Shown: positions 1 to 11,540, numbered from the stretch's first letter. The stretch: DNA of 64,000 bases from Oreohelix idahoensis (GCA_024509875.1 JAMPIV010019845.1:310001-374000), one strand, 5' to 3'. The notes: generated by a model from the letters alone, not told the origin. A program made the numbers and translations.

Positions 1-583
1 GAGTGCATTAGACTTAAGGCTTGACACTCCTTATTACAGTGGCCTGCTGAATACCCTCCAGAGTTCTCCTTGTATATTCCATTTCAGGAATTATAATATA
101 TATATTTAAATATGGCCAGTCACACACAATCTCCCTGGCCCGCACCTCAGGTACTCAGTAACAAGGCCTAACTTCTTGGCACAGTTCATTACATTTAATA
201 ACACAGTACTCCACATTGAGTATGGTATGACATCGTAGCTTTTACTAGCACATGTCTCTACTGTCCTTGATTCCGATACTCTCAGTTTTAATGGAACAGT
301 TAACTTACGTGCCCAAGAATTCCATACACACTGCTAAGACTAATCTGACATTATACTGTTAATGAAAGCATAAGGCAGTGATGGTAATCGATCTTGCAGG
401 TGCAATATAAAGATGCCCAAAGGCAATTAACACATTCCATGCATACTGGTCAAACGACACAAGCAGACTGCCGGTTAGAGACGCTAGCTTGTCCCAAATC
501 AAAACTGAAGTCTGCTGTCAATTCAAAGCAGGAGTCAAGACGTCACTTCCTGCAACCACGGGATACCGTGTGTAAACAATATA
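1..583. other. Unresolved flank left of the Tigger element
   Basis: I see no recognisable gene or repeat here. The open frame at 394-918 crosses the Tigger left terminus at 584 and has no recognisable domain, so it is treated as chance. Bases 582-583 (TA) form the left target duplication of the Tigger insertion. Confidence 0.5.
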
Positions 584-2949
584 CAGTAGAACTCCATTTA
601 TCCGAACCCCAATTATCCGAACATCCAATTATCCGAACACTTTGTCCAGAAAAAAAAAACCAGGCGCCACCAGTCACGTTAGACTACAATTCTGAATCTT
701 TTGATGCGGCAAGCTTCAAATGTCAGCGAACAATTTGTAGAGGATGGGATGGGCTAATGGTCGGTCGCTTACATACAGGAAATCAGTTAGATCATTATAT
801 CATAAAGTCAGTTAATATCTGGTTTACCAATCCAGTGTACGAGTGCGTTCTAGGCAGAACACTGGCTAAACAGACAGTTCAACTTAAAATAATTGTCTCT
901 GCTACCACAGCAGAATAATTTTGGTGTACAAGTATTTCTCTGTGCGATAAGGCATCTTCCAGTAGGCCTAATGCATATAAAAGGAACCGCAATGTTTTGT
1001 CAATTGAAACGAAAACAGAAATTATCAAGAGACTAGGAAAAGGTGAAACTGTGTCTTCACTTGCCAGAATTTTCAATGTTGAGAAAGCTACCGTCTCTGA
1101 CATCAAAAGTAACAAGGATAAAATTATGAGTTTTGCATCGAAATTGGATAGTGAAAATGGGTCGAAGAAACGTAAAACCGTGAGAAATGCGAAAGATTTG
1201 AAATTGGAAGAGGCTTTGTATATATGGTTTGTGCAAAGAAGAAGCAAAGGGGAACCTATCTCTGGCTCTCTATTGTGTGAAAAGGCACTTCAGTTCAACA
1301 ATCAACTTGTCGGTCCGCCTGACTTTAAGGCTAGCCAGGAATGGTTAAGAAACTTTAAATCTCGTCATGGCATACGAGGATTGGAGATTCAAGGGGAATC
1401 TTTATCTAGCGATACAACTGCCGCTGAAAATTTTAAAGAAACACTCTTGGCTTTTTTGGAAGAAGAAGGTTATTTACTCGATGATGTGTATAATGCCGAT
1501 GAGACTGGCTTATACTGGAAATCAATGCCTCAAAAATCACTTGCATCTCAGCGCAAAGCAGCTGCCCCTGGGTTTAAAAAGTGCAAAGAGAGAGTAACAA
1601 TTTTGGTAACCGCGAATGCCAGTGGAAGTCATCGTTTACCGGTGCTAACGATCGGCAAAGTAAAAAAACCACGTTGTTTAAAGAATGTGACATGTCTCCC
1701 ATTGTGCTACAAAGCACAGAAGAGTGCTTGGATGAATAGTGAAATATTTCTTGATTGGTATACAAATCAGTTCATCCCAAATGTGAAGAGGTTGAGAGAA
1801 CAAGAAAAGAAAACTGGAAAAGTAATTCTTCTACTGGACAATGCACCATCTCATCCAGAGACGGATACATTGAATGCATTTGATGCAAATTTTAAAGTAA
1901 TTTTTCTGCCTCCCAATGTAACAGCACTGATTCAACCAATGGATCAGGGTGTTATAGCAAAGCTTAAAAAGATGTACAAGAAGGAAATCCTGCGTTGTTT
2001 ATTGTTGGCTGAAGATGAAGAAAGTGTGGTGGCGTTTTCCAAAAAGCTTAATCTCAAAGACTGCTGCTATATGTTAGCTGATGCTTGGACCACCCTGTCA
2101 CAAGATAATCTCAACAAGGCTTGGAATAGATTGCTTGGGAAAAAAGGAGGAAATGAAACTACTGCAGTGGATACAAATGATGATTGTATAAATGAAGTTG
2201 TGGAACTGTTTCAAGCAATGCCCGGATTTTCGGACTGTGACAAAGATGATGCACACATGTGGCTAGAAGATGATAATGATTCTGGTTTTCAGTTTTTGAA
2301 TGACGAAGAAATTTTGTCTTTTGTGCAAGAAGAAAACCAAATACATGTAGTGACCGATGATGAAGACTCCTCAGAAGTGCATGATGTACTTGTAGATTAT
2401 GAAGAAAACCCAAAACGTCGACCAAGTCCTGAAGAGGCCTTTATAGCACTAGAAACCGCGATGGCTTGATACGAGCAAGAAGATGACAGCTGTTTTACAC
2501 AGCTTCTGCTGTTGAAGAGAATGCGGGACTTGGCAGCCAAAAGGAGACTATCCAGTTTGGTGCAAAAGAGGATTCCTCATTATTTTAAATAGTGGGCTAC
2601 ATCTGTGCAAGTACATGTATACGTAAGTTGCGCATGGTTTTGAATCGTTTGTAATGTTATTTTGAAAACATTTCTCTTTCTTAAAAAACATAATTAATAC
2701 AAGTAGTACATGCACTGCTGTGTAATAAAAGATTTTGGTGATACGGTGATCTAATACAGTGTGGGTATTATTATTACAGTACAAGTAAATATGTTTTAAT
2801 GTGTATTTCCCTTGTGATGGTTAATTATTTTTAGAAATACGAACGTATGTGTACATGTACTCGATACATTATGTAATCCAATTATCCGAACATTTGATTA
2901 TCCGAACAATGCTCGGTCCCAAGGGGTTCGGATAAATGGAGTTCTACTG
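584..2949 (+). mobile_element. Tigger (pogo-like Tc1/mariner) DNA transposon
   Basis: The element runs between perfect terminal inverted repeats that begin CAGTAGAACTCCATTTATCC (584-610 and, inverted, 2923-2949). Each end is bordered by the dinucleotide TA (582-583 and 2950-2951), the target duplication of this superfamily. Just inside each end the short motif ATTATCCGAACA is repeated, a subterminal pattern often seen in Tigger elements. The interior holds one transposase gene (973-2592). Total length of about 2.37 kb is normal for an autonomous Tigger. The perfect ends suggest a fairly young copy, although the gene itself carries two small defects. Confidence 0.95.
973..2592 (+). pseudogene. 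Tigger transposase, two small lesions
   Basis: Cut-and-paste transposase of the pogo/Tigger family, related to CENP-B and jerky. In order: an N-terminal psq-type helix-turn-helix (around 997-1130), a CENP-B-type DNA-binding domain (about 1200-1390), and the DDE nuclease. The catalytic acids sit in NADETGLYW (Asp codon 1498-1500), LLLDNAPSH (Asp 1837-1839) and QPMDQG (Asp 1942-1944), with 34 residues between the last two. Family-like residues AYKRNRNVLSIETK read from 973, but no ATG is in frame; the ATG at 971 is one base out of phase, as if one G had been lost just after the start codon. A TGA at 2467-2469 stops the frame, yet it continues for another 40 codons to TAG at 2590-2592 with a typical Tigger C-terminus. 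Otherwise open, so only recently inactive, if inactive at all. Confidence 0.93.
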
Positions 2950-3089
2950 TATATCAGGAAGTGATCGAATACAAAACATGATATGATATTTACTCATATC
3001 AGGTGTCTTATCTGGTTTTTGTTGTTGCTGTATGTATAGTAGTGAGGTAGTTCACAGAGTTACAGCACATGAAATATGACATGCGAAGT

Positions 3090-4140
3090 CATAAAAAAAG
3101 TAAACTGCTCTGGACGTTTCATCATTTATTTGACGCCACAAGTACAGATACGTTACATAAGTCATAGACATCAATAGTTCAATGTATTCAGCATTCTAAA
3201 GTTTCTTCATGGATCTGCATACATAAGGTTCATCAAAATCCTGCAACAGTGTCAGCTGCATATCATCAATGTTCATTAAATAATAATCAATACTCCTCTC
3301 TGATGCTGGCAGATCAGATGTACAAAAATAAGTCTATTATTGTCCGCACGAGAATAGCATTTCAGGAGTACAGGTCAAGCTGACCTTTATAGCGTCCCTA
3401 AGTCTAACCCTCGACATAGGTGCAATCGCTGGCATAGCGAATCCTAGAACATAGAAATTGTTCTGTGGGCCTAGAGCGACCCGTGTATATATATATCTCA
3501 GGTATAAAGATACCGGTGGTGAAATCTCCTAGTAAAAGAACCTCTCCATTCTGTAACACACAAGCGAGCAGAGATCGACACAATGTCTAACATCTAGGTA
3601 GATCACAGAGTTCAATAAAGGAGGGTATTACCTTTCTTCAGAATCAACACCACAAAACATACGCCTCCAGGCGGTTTTTTGAATCATATAGGGAAAGCCT
3701 CGTTAGCTAACTAACTCACAGGAGGACTATAGAATTCCCTATCAAAAATCACAGAGACGCAAGAAGCGTCTTCTCTCTGCTCAGTACATCTCGTCGAATC
3801 CCTGGGCGGAAGACGATTCTAACTTTCTTAAAGTTTAGACATGCGCAGAACGCATACATCTGACTAACACTCACAACGAAACGATGAAGGAACCATTTCA
3901 ACAAAGCTATGTTCAGAAATCACGCCTTATATGGACATGGGAATAAAACTCAACGCTAGTTTCAATCATTCCAAGAAATAGTTGACCGATACTACCGTAT
4001 AAGGAGACATCGTTCGAAAAAATGAATCAGCGAGTCAAGACACAAGATAAGATAACCAACGAGTCAACCAACAAGAGAAGGTAACCCCCATAGTACAATG
4101 TACCCATAGTTTAAACAAGGGTTATCTGCCTTAGATCACA
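3090..4140 (+). repeat. LTR-like repeat related to the solo LTR at 33.1-34.4 kb
   Basis: No open frame of note. Blocks of this segment occur in the same order and orientation in 33131-34360: a CATTTATT...GACGCCACA block near 3120, TTACCTT..TTCAG and ACGCCTCC near 3630-3670, a GGGCGGAA block near 3805 and CATGCGCAG near 3840. That shared order is best explained by a diverged copy of the same LTR. The exact ends could not be fixed, so this is a low-to-moderate confidence call. Confidence 0.4.
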
Positions 4141-4202
4141 AAAAATTTAAAGTGTACAATTCATACAGATTAATTACACACAGTCTTAGAAAAATTCTGT
4201 GC

Positions 4203-4640
4203 GTAACAGATGGATCTCACTATTATACTCAAGAGCCTTTTCTCTATGCTGTCTGAGTGTGAAGATTAGGTCTTGAGTACTTCGGTTTGCTCGGAATCCA
4301 CACTGGACCTCATCCAATTGTGGCTCAGCTAGACGTCGGAGTCTCTGCTCTAGGATTCTAGAGTAGATTTTACCAGGGACACTGAGATGTGATATGCCTC
4401 TATGGTTTCCACATTGTCGATTGTCACCCTTTTTGAAAATTGGTGTTATGATGGCAATCTCCCAGTCCTTTGGTATGGTCTTGTTGCACCACGCTGCCTG
4501 TAGAACCCTTAAGAGTAATAGGTCGCCTGATGCTCCCATGTACTTAACCATTTCTGGTGTTATACCATCATGCCCTGCTGCTTTGCCCATCTTGACTGTG
4601 GAGTTAGTAATCATTTTAATAATGTCCATCATGAGTCATC
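4203..4640 (-). pseudogene. LINE reverse transcriptase fragment (same family as 37.1-39.9 kb)
   Basis: A piece of RT fingers/palm from a non-LTR retrotransposon. Read on the minus strand from about 4640 it shows GKAAGHDGITPEMVKYM, the IITPIFKKGD motif, GNHRGISHLSVPGK and the GFRANRSTQD motif. The last 110 or so codons match the element at 37053-39940 almost residue for residue. The match stops abruptly at 4203, before the FVDLEKAFDR motif. It therefore supplies the segment that the 37-kb copy has lost at about 38620. No EN domain and no tail are present, so this is an internal fragment, not a simple 5' truncation. Confidence 0.85.
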
Positions 4641-5559
4641 ACTCACTAGGTTTGTGTTATTTGTATTTTATTTATTATATATAGTCTCTGAATAGGCTGA
4701 CTAGTGGATTTGCCTATCCACTTATCTGCTTTGTTGAGATGAATCCTCTCTAGTACTGAACACTCCAGATCTGAAGCTCCAGGCTGGGAAATCTTGGTAA
4801 CTAGCTCTATGATCATCAAGAACTTTTGCACCACAGAGTCCCACAGAGGTGGATGTCTCGTACAATTTTGGGTAGTTGCAGGATAAAACCTAAAACAAAA
4901 TTAAACACAACCTCTATATGTTCCATCACCACCCTATCCTCTCATACAAGGGACATGACGAACAGTGTCAGACATTGTGCTAACATATGCACAGGACAAT
5001 TTACCTCGATACCACTCACAGCCAGTTCAATGTGACTACACTTTCCTTATAAATCCTAAGGTAGATCCATTTGTCCATGATTCGCCTCCATACAATGATT
5101 TGGTATAATATAACATACTAAGTAATACTTTGATCAATACATATTAACAAATCCTGTCATTCTTTCTTATGTTCCTGATCAGTGTGTCGTTCCTCTAAGA
5201 AATACTCCTTCAAATACTTTATCAAACTTACAGGCGTACTTTTGCCATCATTCTCAATTATGCTACACATTTACAAGGCTGGCTTTCCTCTAACTGTTCA
5301 CAGATGCTGGCATTTTCGCCGGCAACACACTCGTCCTGTAATTTTTCTTAACACATTCAACACACGATCTTTCTCTTTAACTAAACTACTATTCGAGGAA
5401 GTCTTTGCACCTACCTCTAAAGTAACATTCCCATTGTTGAAATATATATTCCTTCCCGTTTAAATTTCTTTAGTCCTTTTGAAATTAAATATCTACTTAC
5501 TGGGAGTTGCACAAAATGGGCCTCCATGTTAAGCATAAAATGTTCCAGTATACACACCA
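4641..5559. other. Unresolved region
   Basis: Small open frames exist (for example 5182-5463 on the plus strand) but none has a recognisable domain or codon pattern. Part of this stretch may be more of the neighbouring LINE or hAT element, too decayed to recognise by eye. Confidence 0.4.
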
Positions 5560-6620
5560 AGAAGGGAGCGTTTTCATTGGCTATTGTATCAGACAGTTTC
5601 CCACAGTAAGGGTTACGGTATGACGTGTTGAAAGACAGACCAAATCACGACAAACTCGCTGAAGTACGTGCCGCCAGTAATCCTGCTCTGCTTTGATTAG
5701 CTCTTCGAGTTTTGATGTTAACGTTTGACCACACTTTCTTGTTAAGTATGTTAGCACGGAGTTCATATGATTTTTAGAGTTTTCGTGGGTTTGAACAAGA
5801 TAAGCGTGATGCCAATCATCGAATCTAGTAGAGGCTAAAGCTGTGTTGAGGTAATTTGGTTAGAGAAAAGTTTGCACATAAAACAGTAGAACTTTTCCTT
5901 TTGTGGGAGAATACACTAACCATTCTCGAGGGTAGGTTTCTCCATTTACTTTAGTGTAATGGAATAAATTCTTTGAACAGAACCGGGCTTGGTTTTTGTA
6001 TGTTCGCTTCGAACTGGTAAAAGGCTGATCCCAGTGCTGACATTCCGATGGGCCTTTTGCAATCTAGAATGATATTCCCTCGTTGTTTAATGTCGTCCAT
6101 AAACCTACGTCATTATTATCTCTGAAATCACTAGTAGCATGAACAGTTGGTGTTTTTGTGTCTGCAATTCCAGGGTTTTCGCTGAGCTTATTTGCTTGTT
6201 CATAGTCTTTAAGATGGTAATGAGCTTGGACTGCTTCTTTTAATGTAACTATCTCGTGGGATGTTCATTCAGCGCGTTGTGTTAATTCTTTGTCTATAGG
6301 TCTTCTCACTTCATTGTCACTTTCTCCAGAAGTTTCCGTATTTGTAGTGGTAGTTACTGGCAACAGTTCTCCTTGAAGTTCTTGAGAGGCTGTGTTCTGT
6401 ATATAAACTGGTTGTTCATCTTCCCAGACTGCTCAGTGTAGTCTATTTTATTTTCTACTGTTTGTAAACATGAATGTACTGTACCTGATAGGTTATGCAG
6501 GACGGTTTCTGCCTGCTGTACAAAGCCATATGACGTGATTGGCTTTAAATGCTTTAGTATTTCCTTCTGTTCTTTTTGTCGCTTTCGTTTTCTAGCACCA
6601 CTTTCATATCGCTTACTCAT
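5560..6620 (-). pseudogene. hAT transposase-like N-terminus with TTF-type zinc finger, degraded
   Basis: On the minus strand the frame opens with MSKRYESGARKRKRQKEQKE, a basic start typical of ZMYM1-like hAT proteins. After frame changes, recognisable zinc finger blocks follow: KGPSECQHWDQPF, a REWLVYSP block and LLFMCKLF, then FDDWHHAYLVQTHENSKNHM, then KLEELIKAEQDYWRHVLQR. That order matches the TTF-type zinc finger and the linker into the nuclease domain. Several frameshifts and stops separate the blocks. The RNase H-like nuclease that would cut DNA is absent, so this copy cannot transpose. Family assignment rests on motif order read by eye. Confidence 0.65.
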
Positions 6621-7166
6621 TATTTTTAACTCTAAAAGTCAACATTAAATATTATTGTCATTCACAATGGTATAAAAGAATCCTCACTCGATTTCAAAAT
6701 GCACGGGACATTACTCTAGGCTCTACTAATGTTCATAATGTTTTTATGTCGGAATGTAACTTAGGTCTATAATAGATTTGCATTTTGGCGAAGCTGTCAA
6801 GAAATGGCCGCAATTTCTCCTTTTGGCTAAATTGAGAAGCAAAGGGTTAAGGCCTCCACAAACTTTACTAAACAGTAAGTGCGTATTTGTGTAACTGTTA
6901 TCCAATCAATTGTTTAATGTTACTAGCAACTATGCCTATATAGTAGAATCAAGAATGTGTGCTTTGGTCACTTCCATCAATGTATTCCCGAATTTTGGAT
7001 TTGTGATTACACATTTTTGGCTTAGGTATGCTCCTGATTTTTATCATTACAAATGGAATAAAATTAATGGTGAGTTTTTTAATTTTTTTGGCAGGAGGCA
7101 GAGGTCCCCATAGATTATGAGGCCCTGGGCTACAGCCCGCTCAGTCCATATGTAAATCCGGTACTG
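5560..7166 (-). mobile_element. Decayed hAT element (ZMYM1/TTF-type zinc finger class)
   Basis: The right edge ends with a hAT-like terminus. Read on the minus strand it starts at 7166 with CAGTACCGGATTTACATATG, followed by a GGGCTGTAGCCCAGGGCC stem, a terminal pattern I associate with this hAT class. The N-terminal part of the encoded protein follows at 6620-5560. The other terminus and the catalytic and hAT dimerisation domains are not visible, so the left limit is only where protein similarity fades. Confidence 0.6.
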
Positions 7167-7247
7167 GATGCATATATAGGCACGTACAAGAAAAGAAATA
7201 AGGCTATACGTATGAACAGTGGCGTATTTAGAAGGAGACTGTTTATA

Positions 7248-7759
7248 GTCACAGCCAGTGGCGTCACTAGGGAAGTGCGAACTGCACCGGGTGACACCAT
7301 CAGAGAGGGTGACGTCAAAATGACTGTCTATAAAATTTGTGTGCAGTGTCAGCAGAAATTTATTATTTTTTATAAAAATATCCCTGTAGTTAATTATTCG
7401 TAAGACCAGCTTACATGTACTATATCAATGTACCGTACCTACGTTTTTACTTCGAATTCTATTGTTTTCTTACTGAATTTTCACTTTAACCACATGAAAT
7501 TATATAAATGTAAATATATTTAGGCTGTGCGTATGATATTGTAATTTAAAGGTGTAATTTTAATTTTGCTAGTTGTTTATGTCACTACAATTGCCATTAC
7601 ATTCAGTGACATACGGGAATTACGATTTACGAGTAACATTAGTACAAAAAACATTACTAAGGATTCTGTATGGTCTGGTACGGGAGGAGGTCCATGAGGG
7701 TGACACCATGAGTTACCGCACTGGGTGACACCAACCCTAGTGACGCCACTGGTCACAGC
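7248..7759. mobile_element. hAT-type MITE with 8-bp target duplication
   Basis: The element proper is 7256-7751. Its termini CAGTGGCGTCACTAGGG (7256-7272) and the reverse complement (7735-7751) are perfect inverted repeats, with a further GGGTGACACCA repeat just inside each end. The flanking octamer GTCACAGC occurs at 7248-7255 and again at 7752-7759, the 8-bp duplication expected of hAT transposition. No transposase is encoded in 496 bp, so it must have been moved in trans. Confidence 0.9.
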
Positions 7760-8412
7760 CACTTTAATTGACCAATCACATCAATCACAGTAAATAATGA
7801 TAAAAAAAAATAGTTTCTATTTTTAGTATTTTATTTGCTGACTCATTTTATTTGATCAAAGAACATTCATTTTATTTTATCGATTTGAACAAAGCCACTT
7901 CCGGCTTCGCGGTATCAGCTCGTTATGAATGATGACGACCAAGCTGATTTGCTGAAATTGGCAAGTCCTGAGTCGAGTTGCTAATAAAACAAAAAATTCT
8001 AAGTCGAGTCGTTATGCTGACCCAAGTCGGACTCGAACTTAAGTCCATCAAATCGAGTCGACAACACTGATGACTGGCCACTTGCCAGTCTGCCACTTGC
8101 CAGTAGGCCATATGTTATTACATATTTTGGTTAGGATGTGTACGGTCGATTCTTCTCGCTGTTTGACGAACTCAGCTGTGGGTTTACTGAAAATATGAAG
8201 TAAACGTATTAGTAGGAAAAATTCACAGTGTTATGGCCCCAAGGCCGGCGATTAAACAAACGAAGGAACGCTGCATAGGGGAAAAAAAATGAGAACTACA
8301 CTAAGTATTGAATACATAAAAATCGGATTTAAGCTGTAACTGGAATTAAGGTGTCATGTTTTTAATACCAGATGTTTGACCAATGTTTAGAAATTGTATT
8401 GCAGATTTCTTA
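7760..8412. other. Non-coding DNA with an AGTCGAG-rich patch
   Basis: No gene seen. Around 7968-8068 the motif AGTCGAG/ACTCGA recurs in both orientations within 100 bp, followed by CCACTTGCCAGT repeated twice at 8077-8104. This looks like the remains of a small repeat, not a coding region. Confidence 0.4.
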
Positions 8413-9865
8413 ACATTGTGATATTGACAGCGTGAGTATTCTCAGGCCATACTCGATTACAGACAAGACCAGCTGATGATACAGGAGAGACAGTACTCTC
8501 TGCTTCAGGTGCGCTGCAGCCATTGTTTTTAAGGCTGTCAGACCTCTCTTGCACTTCTGTATGATGTGATCAACATGGTCCTTATCTGATAGCCCACGAT
8601 CGAATGTTACTCCAAGGTATTTCAACTTGTTCTGCCTTTCAATTTTCTGTCCACTGAGAGTAATGTCTGGAAGATCTGCTTTCAATATGGAGTTGTTCAA
8701 GGAGCACCAAAGCACACAGGCTGTGTTGGGATTGACCTTGGAACTTGGTTCTTTGCACCATTTAGAAACTGCCTGAAGTGTCTCATGTATGCTTTTAACC
8801 ATTTCATTTCTATCTGAACCAGTCCTGTAAATGAGCAAGTCATCGGCAAAAGTTAATGTTCGTCCCAAACCTGTTGGTTGGATTGCTGCTATTTTTGCTG
8901 TATAGATGTTAAACAGCACCGGTGATAATGGAGAACCCTGGGGTAATCCAGGGCAAATGTGCATTGGTTCTGATGTCCATGTTCCCAAGCGAAATGCAAC
9001 TGCTCTCTCAGTTATGGGTTTACACAACATTCCATTACACAGCCCATCAAGGTTGCAAAGTCAACACTGTTGTAAGCATCTTCTAGGTCAATTGCCACAG
9101 CCACCGTTTCTTGTTTACCCTGGAAACCCTTATATATATCGTACACAAATGTTCCAGCGTTACCCCATGATACTTTTATTGGTCTATAACTGCCCAGGGT
9201 GTCGGGGAGGATGTGTGCATTTTCAAGGTGGTTCATTAATTGTCTCACCACTATCTTCTCAAGTAATTTGTCATAGACATTCTGCAATGTGATGATTCGA
9301 TAGCTGCTAAGCAGTGTCGGGTCTTTACCAAGTTTAGAAAGTGACCGTAGGTAGCTTTGTAGCCAGTCTTCTGGCACCTCAGCATTCTGTATACTGGTGT
9401 TGAAATCCATCACTACATGCATAATGCCTCTATCATCAAGCTCTTTGATGTGTTGATACAGTACACCACCAGGACCCGGAGCAGTGTTTCTACTTGTTTT
9501 TAAAGTATACATAACGTCCTCGTCAGATATGATGTCAAAATATATCTGGCCTCTGATGCCACTTTCCAGTGCACGATTCTTAATGTCTTGACGGGCAGCT
9601 TTATCACCTTTATCCGTCTGAGTGATATACCGACAGAGTAATGCACGTTCTTTCTCTTCATCGGTATTCAGACTTATTCCCGCGGAGCTCAGAATATTAG
9701 GTATGGGTTGGCTTATATTGTTCCTATTCATTCGTCAATGTAAAGACCAGAATTTCTGTAAGGTCTTTTTCGTGCCCAGCTGTGTCACGAAGGCCTCCCA
9801 CACTTCGTCCTTTGCTTCCCTTGCGACGCTGTTGAACCTATTGGCGGCTTTCTGTTTTTTTTCTC
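8413..9865 (-). pseudogene. LINE reverse transcriptase, inverted segment
   Basis: On the minus strand: a linker region (AANRFNSVAREAKDEVWEAF), then RT motifs including APGPGGVLYQHIKEL, a LQNVYDKLLEKIVVRQL block, motif A as AIDLEDAYNSVDFATL, GLPQGSPLSPVLFNIYT and the catalytic FADDLLIYR at about 8850. Two open frames (9731-9012 and 9030-8410) overlap by one frameshift near 9020. No endonuclease domain is included, so the copy is 5' truncated at about 9865. Members of this family copy their RNA into DNA at a nick. This copy is inactive because of truncation, inversion and the frameshift. Confidence 0.9.
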
Positions 9866-9879
9866 CTTTATCTCTTCAA

Positions 9880-10880
9880 CCCCTCCGTTATTCAAAACGA
9901 AGGGATGCGTATAGTCTTGGGCTGTACGCGAGATACCCCCATTGTGATGATGCGGCACATGCTTGGATTGCTGTCAGTTAGATCCAGATATACGATGGCC
10001 CAGGTAAAGCGTATATGCGAGTGACCACAGACAAAAGGCATCCCCTGCATGGGAACGTAGCTGACACCAAAGGAGCAAGAATAAAGAAGGGGTATCATGC
10101 ATGGCGCAGGCAGAGGAGAGTATTAGACAGGTGACCACAGTTGAAAGTATATTCAAGGGAGAAGAGTGGAGTAAGTCAGATGAGAGCTGGATGAGCTACC
10201 AGCAAGTCATCATCAGCCTTGGTAGAGAGTGCAGAACTTGGTCCAATGGTAGAGCAGAGCTGGAAATTGATCAGCTTATAATTGTTAATGCTGGGGATGA
10301 TGATGCCATTGTGTACACTGATGGGTCTGTAATCCGTGGTAATAAATCAGGGTGGGGCATCTCTGCTAGAGTAAAGGGCAGAACCGTCGCTGAACATAGC
10401 GGGGCTTACATGATAACAATCTCTAGCATGAGAATGGAGGTAGAGGCAGTTACTGCTGCCTTAAGATGGCTGTCTGATACTTTATTAACAAAGGCAGTTA
10501 TTGTATCAAACTCACAATCCATGCTTCGAAAGGTCCAAAATGGATGGCTCCGACATGAATGGAAAATCTCCATAGAAGCATCGATCTTCAAGAACTGATA
10601 TGGATCTACTGTCCTGGTCATGCAGGGGTATGCGGCAATGAAAGAGCTGACAAACTAGCTTCAAGAGCACCCATAGAAGGTGAACTGAACATGGATAAGA
10701 GAGAAATACTGATGGCAATTCGTGATCGCCTATTAGAGAATGACACTGCAATCGATGAATCATCAAGGCTAAGACTGCTGGAATTTGGCATCAAACGTAA
10801 GACCAGCAGGGATAAGCGTATTAGAGGACGCATCCGGCGTGTATACAACCAGTACGTAACAGGAACAACCAGTACGTAAC
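9880..10880 (+). pseudogene. LINE C-terminal region with RNase H domain, forward segment
   Basis: Starts with IQNEGMRIVLGCTRDTP, passes two frame changes, then runs openly from 10101. RNase H motifs follow in order: YTDGS (about 10316), the MEVEA helix (about 10434), SNSQSM (about 10507) where the family normally has Asp-Ser, and after a frameshift near 10560, CPGHAGVCGNERADKLA. The third catalytic position thus reads Asn (AAC) instead of Asp. A perfect 20-bp tandem duplication at about 10848-10887 adds another frame change. The domain would normally remove RNA from the RNA/DNA hybrid; here it is dead. Confidence 0.88.
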
Positions 10881-11260
10881 AGGAACAATTAGCATTCATA
10901 TTCTTCGACATTTGCTTAGTGATGTACAGACGGTTTTTGGTAGAAATAATCAACCCTGGCGGTGTAGGTCAGTCTTTGTACAAGATACCCAAAGAAATCA
11001 CACAGTCGTTTTAGAGAATAGAACTTTATCAGAAGAAGAAAAACTAGAATTTAGAAGTTCGAATGAGAGAAGTTAGTGACAGTGTCATTAAGAAGTTTTC
11101 CAACAGTTCTCAAGCCAGTAGGCTAAGACAGCAGAGACAGTTATACTGAGAGGAAAAAGGCATTAGCAGAGACTTAGAGGAAGGAATGAAAGGAGGAAGC
11201 AAGGACGATATATTTTTTGTAAATCTTCATGAAACAAAAGTTGTTGTACAAATGCTGTAT

Positions 11261-11540
11261 GGGAGCCGCGATAGCATAGTGGTTAGTGCACTGGCTTCCT
11301 AGCTCAGTGGTCTATGGTTCGATCCCCAGATGAGGTGGGATTTTTTTAGGCCGCAAACGGCTCCTGGGTCGACCCAGCCCCAACTGGGTACTAGAGCAAC
11401 TCTGGGAAGGTTAAGGCGACCGGCGTGATGTTGACCACGTCACCCCTAGTGTGCCGATGGTCAAGAAAATATGGGCCTAACACCATATTCCCAATATGCC
11501 TCAGTAGGCGTGAAACGGGATCCTTTACCTTTTACAAAAG
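11261..11540 (+). mobile_element. tRNA-derived SINE
   Basis: The head resembles a tRNA gene with pol III promoter boxes. The A box TAGCATAGTGG is at 11272-11282 and the B box GGTTCGATCCC at 11316-11326, 33 bp apart. The head runs on without a proper acceptor stem into a T-run and a unique body (11340-11540) ending near GGATCCTTTACCTTTT. A body joined to a tRNA-like head is the hallmark of a SINE; a functional tRNA would end at about 73 bases. I could not assign its central domain to a named SINE class. Confidence 0.75.

Larger units (their letters stand above)
8413..11100 (+). mobile_element. RNase H-bearing LINE inserted with an inverted 5' half (twin-primed)
   Basis: The left part (8413-about 9865) is LINE sequence in minus orientation; the right part (about 9880-11100) is the same kind of LINE in plus orientation. 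The minus segment ends at codons for ...SISQC and the plus segment resumes at IQNEGMRIVLG. In the second copy (11.6-13.2 kb) those two segments are joined with only five codons between them. An inverted 5' part followed by a forward 3' part, breaking at one point in the parent, is the product expected of twin priming. The family carries RT plus RNase H, as I-like, R1-like or Nimbus-type LINEs do. Confidence 0.8.

Noticed and set aside
394..918. 174-codon open frame
   Set aside because: Spans the boundary between unrelated DNA and the Tigger 5' terminal repeat; no domain.
11261..11340. Functional tRNA gene
   Set aside because: It has A and B boxes but no closed acceptor stem and is joined to a SINE body.
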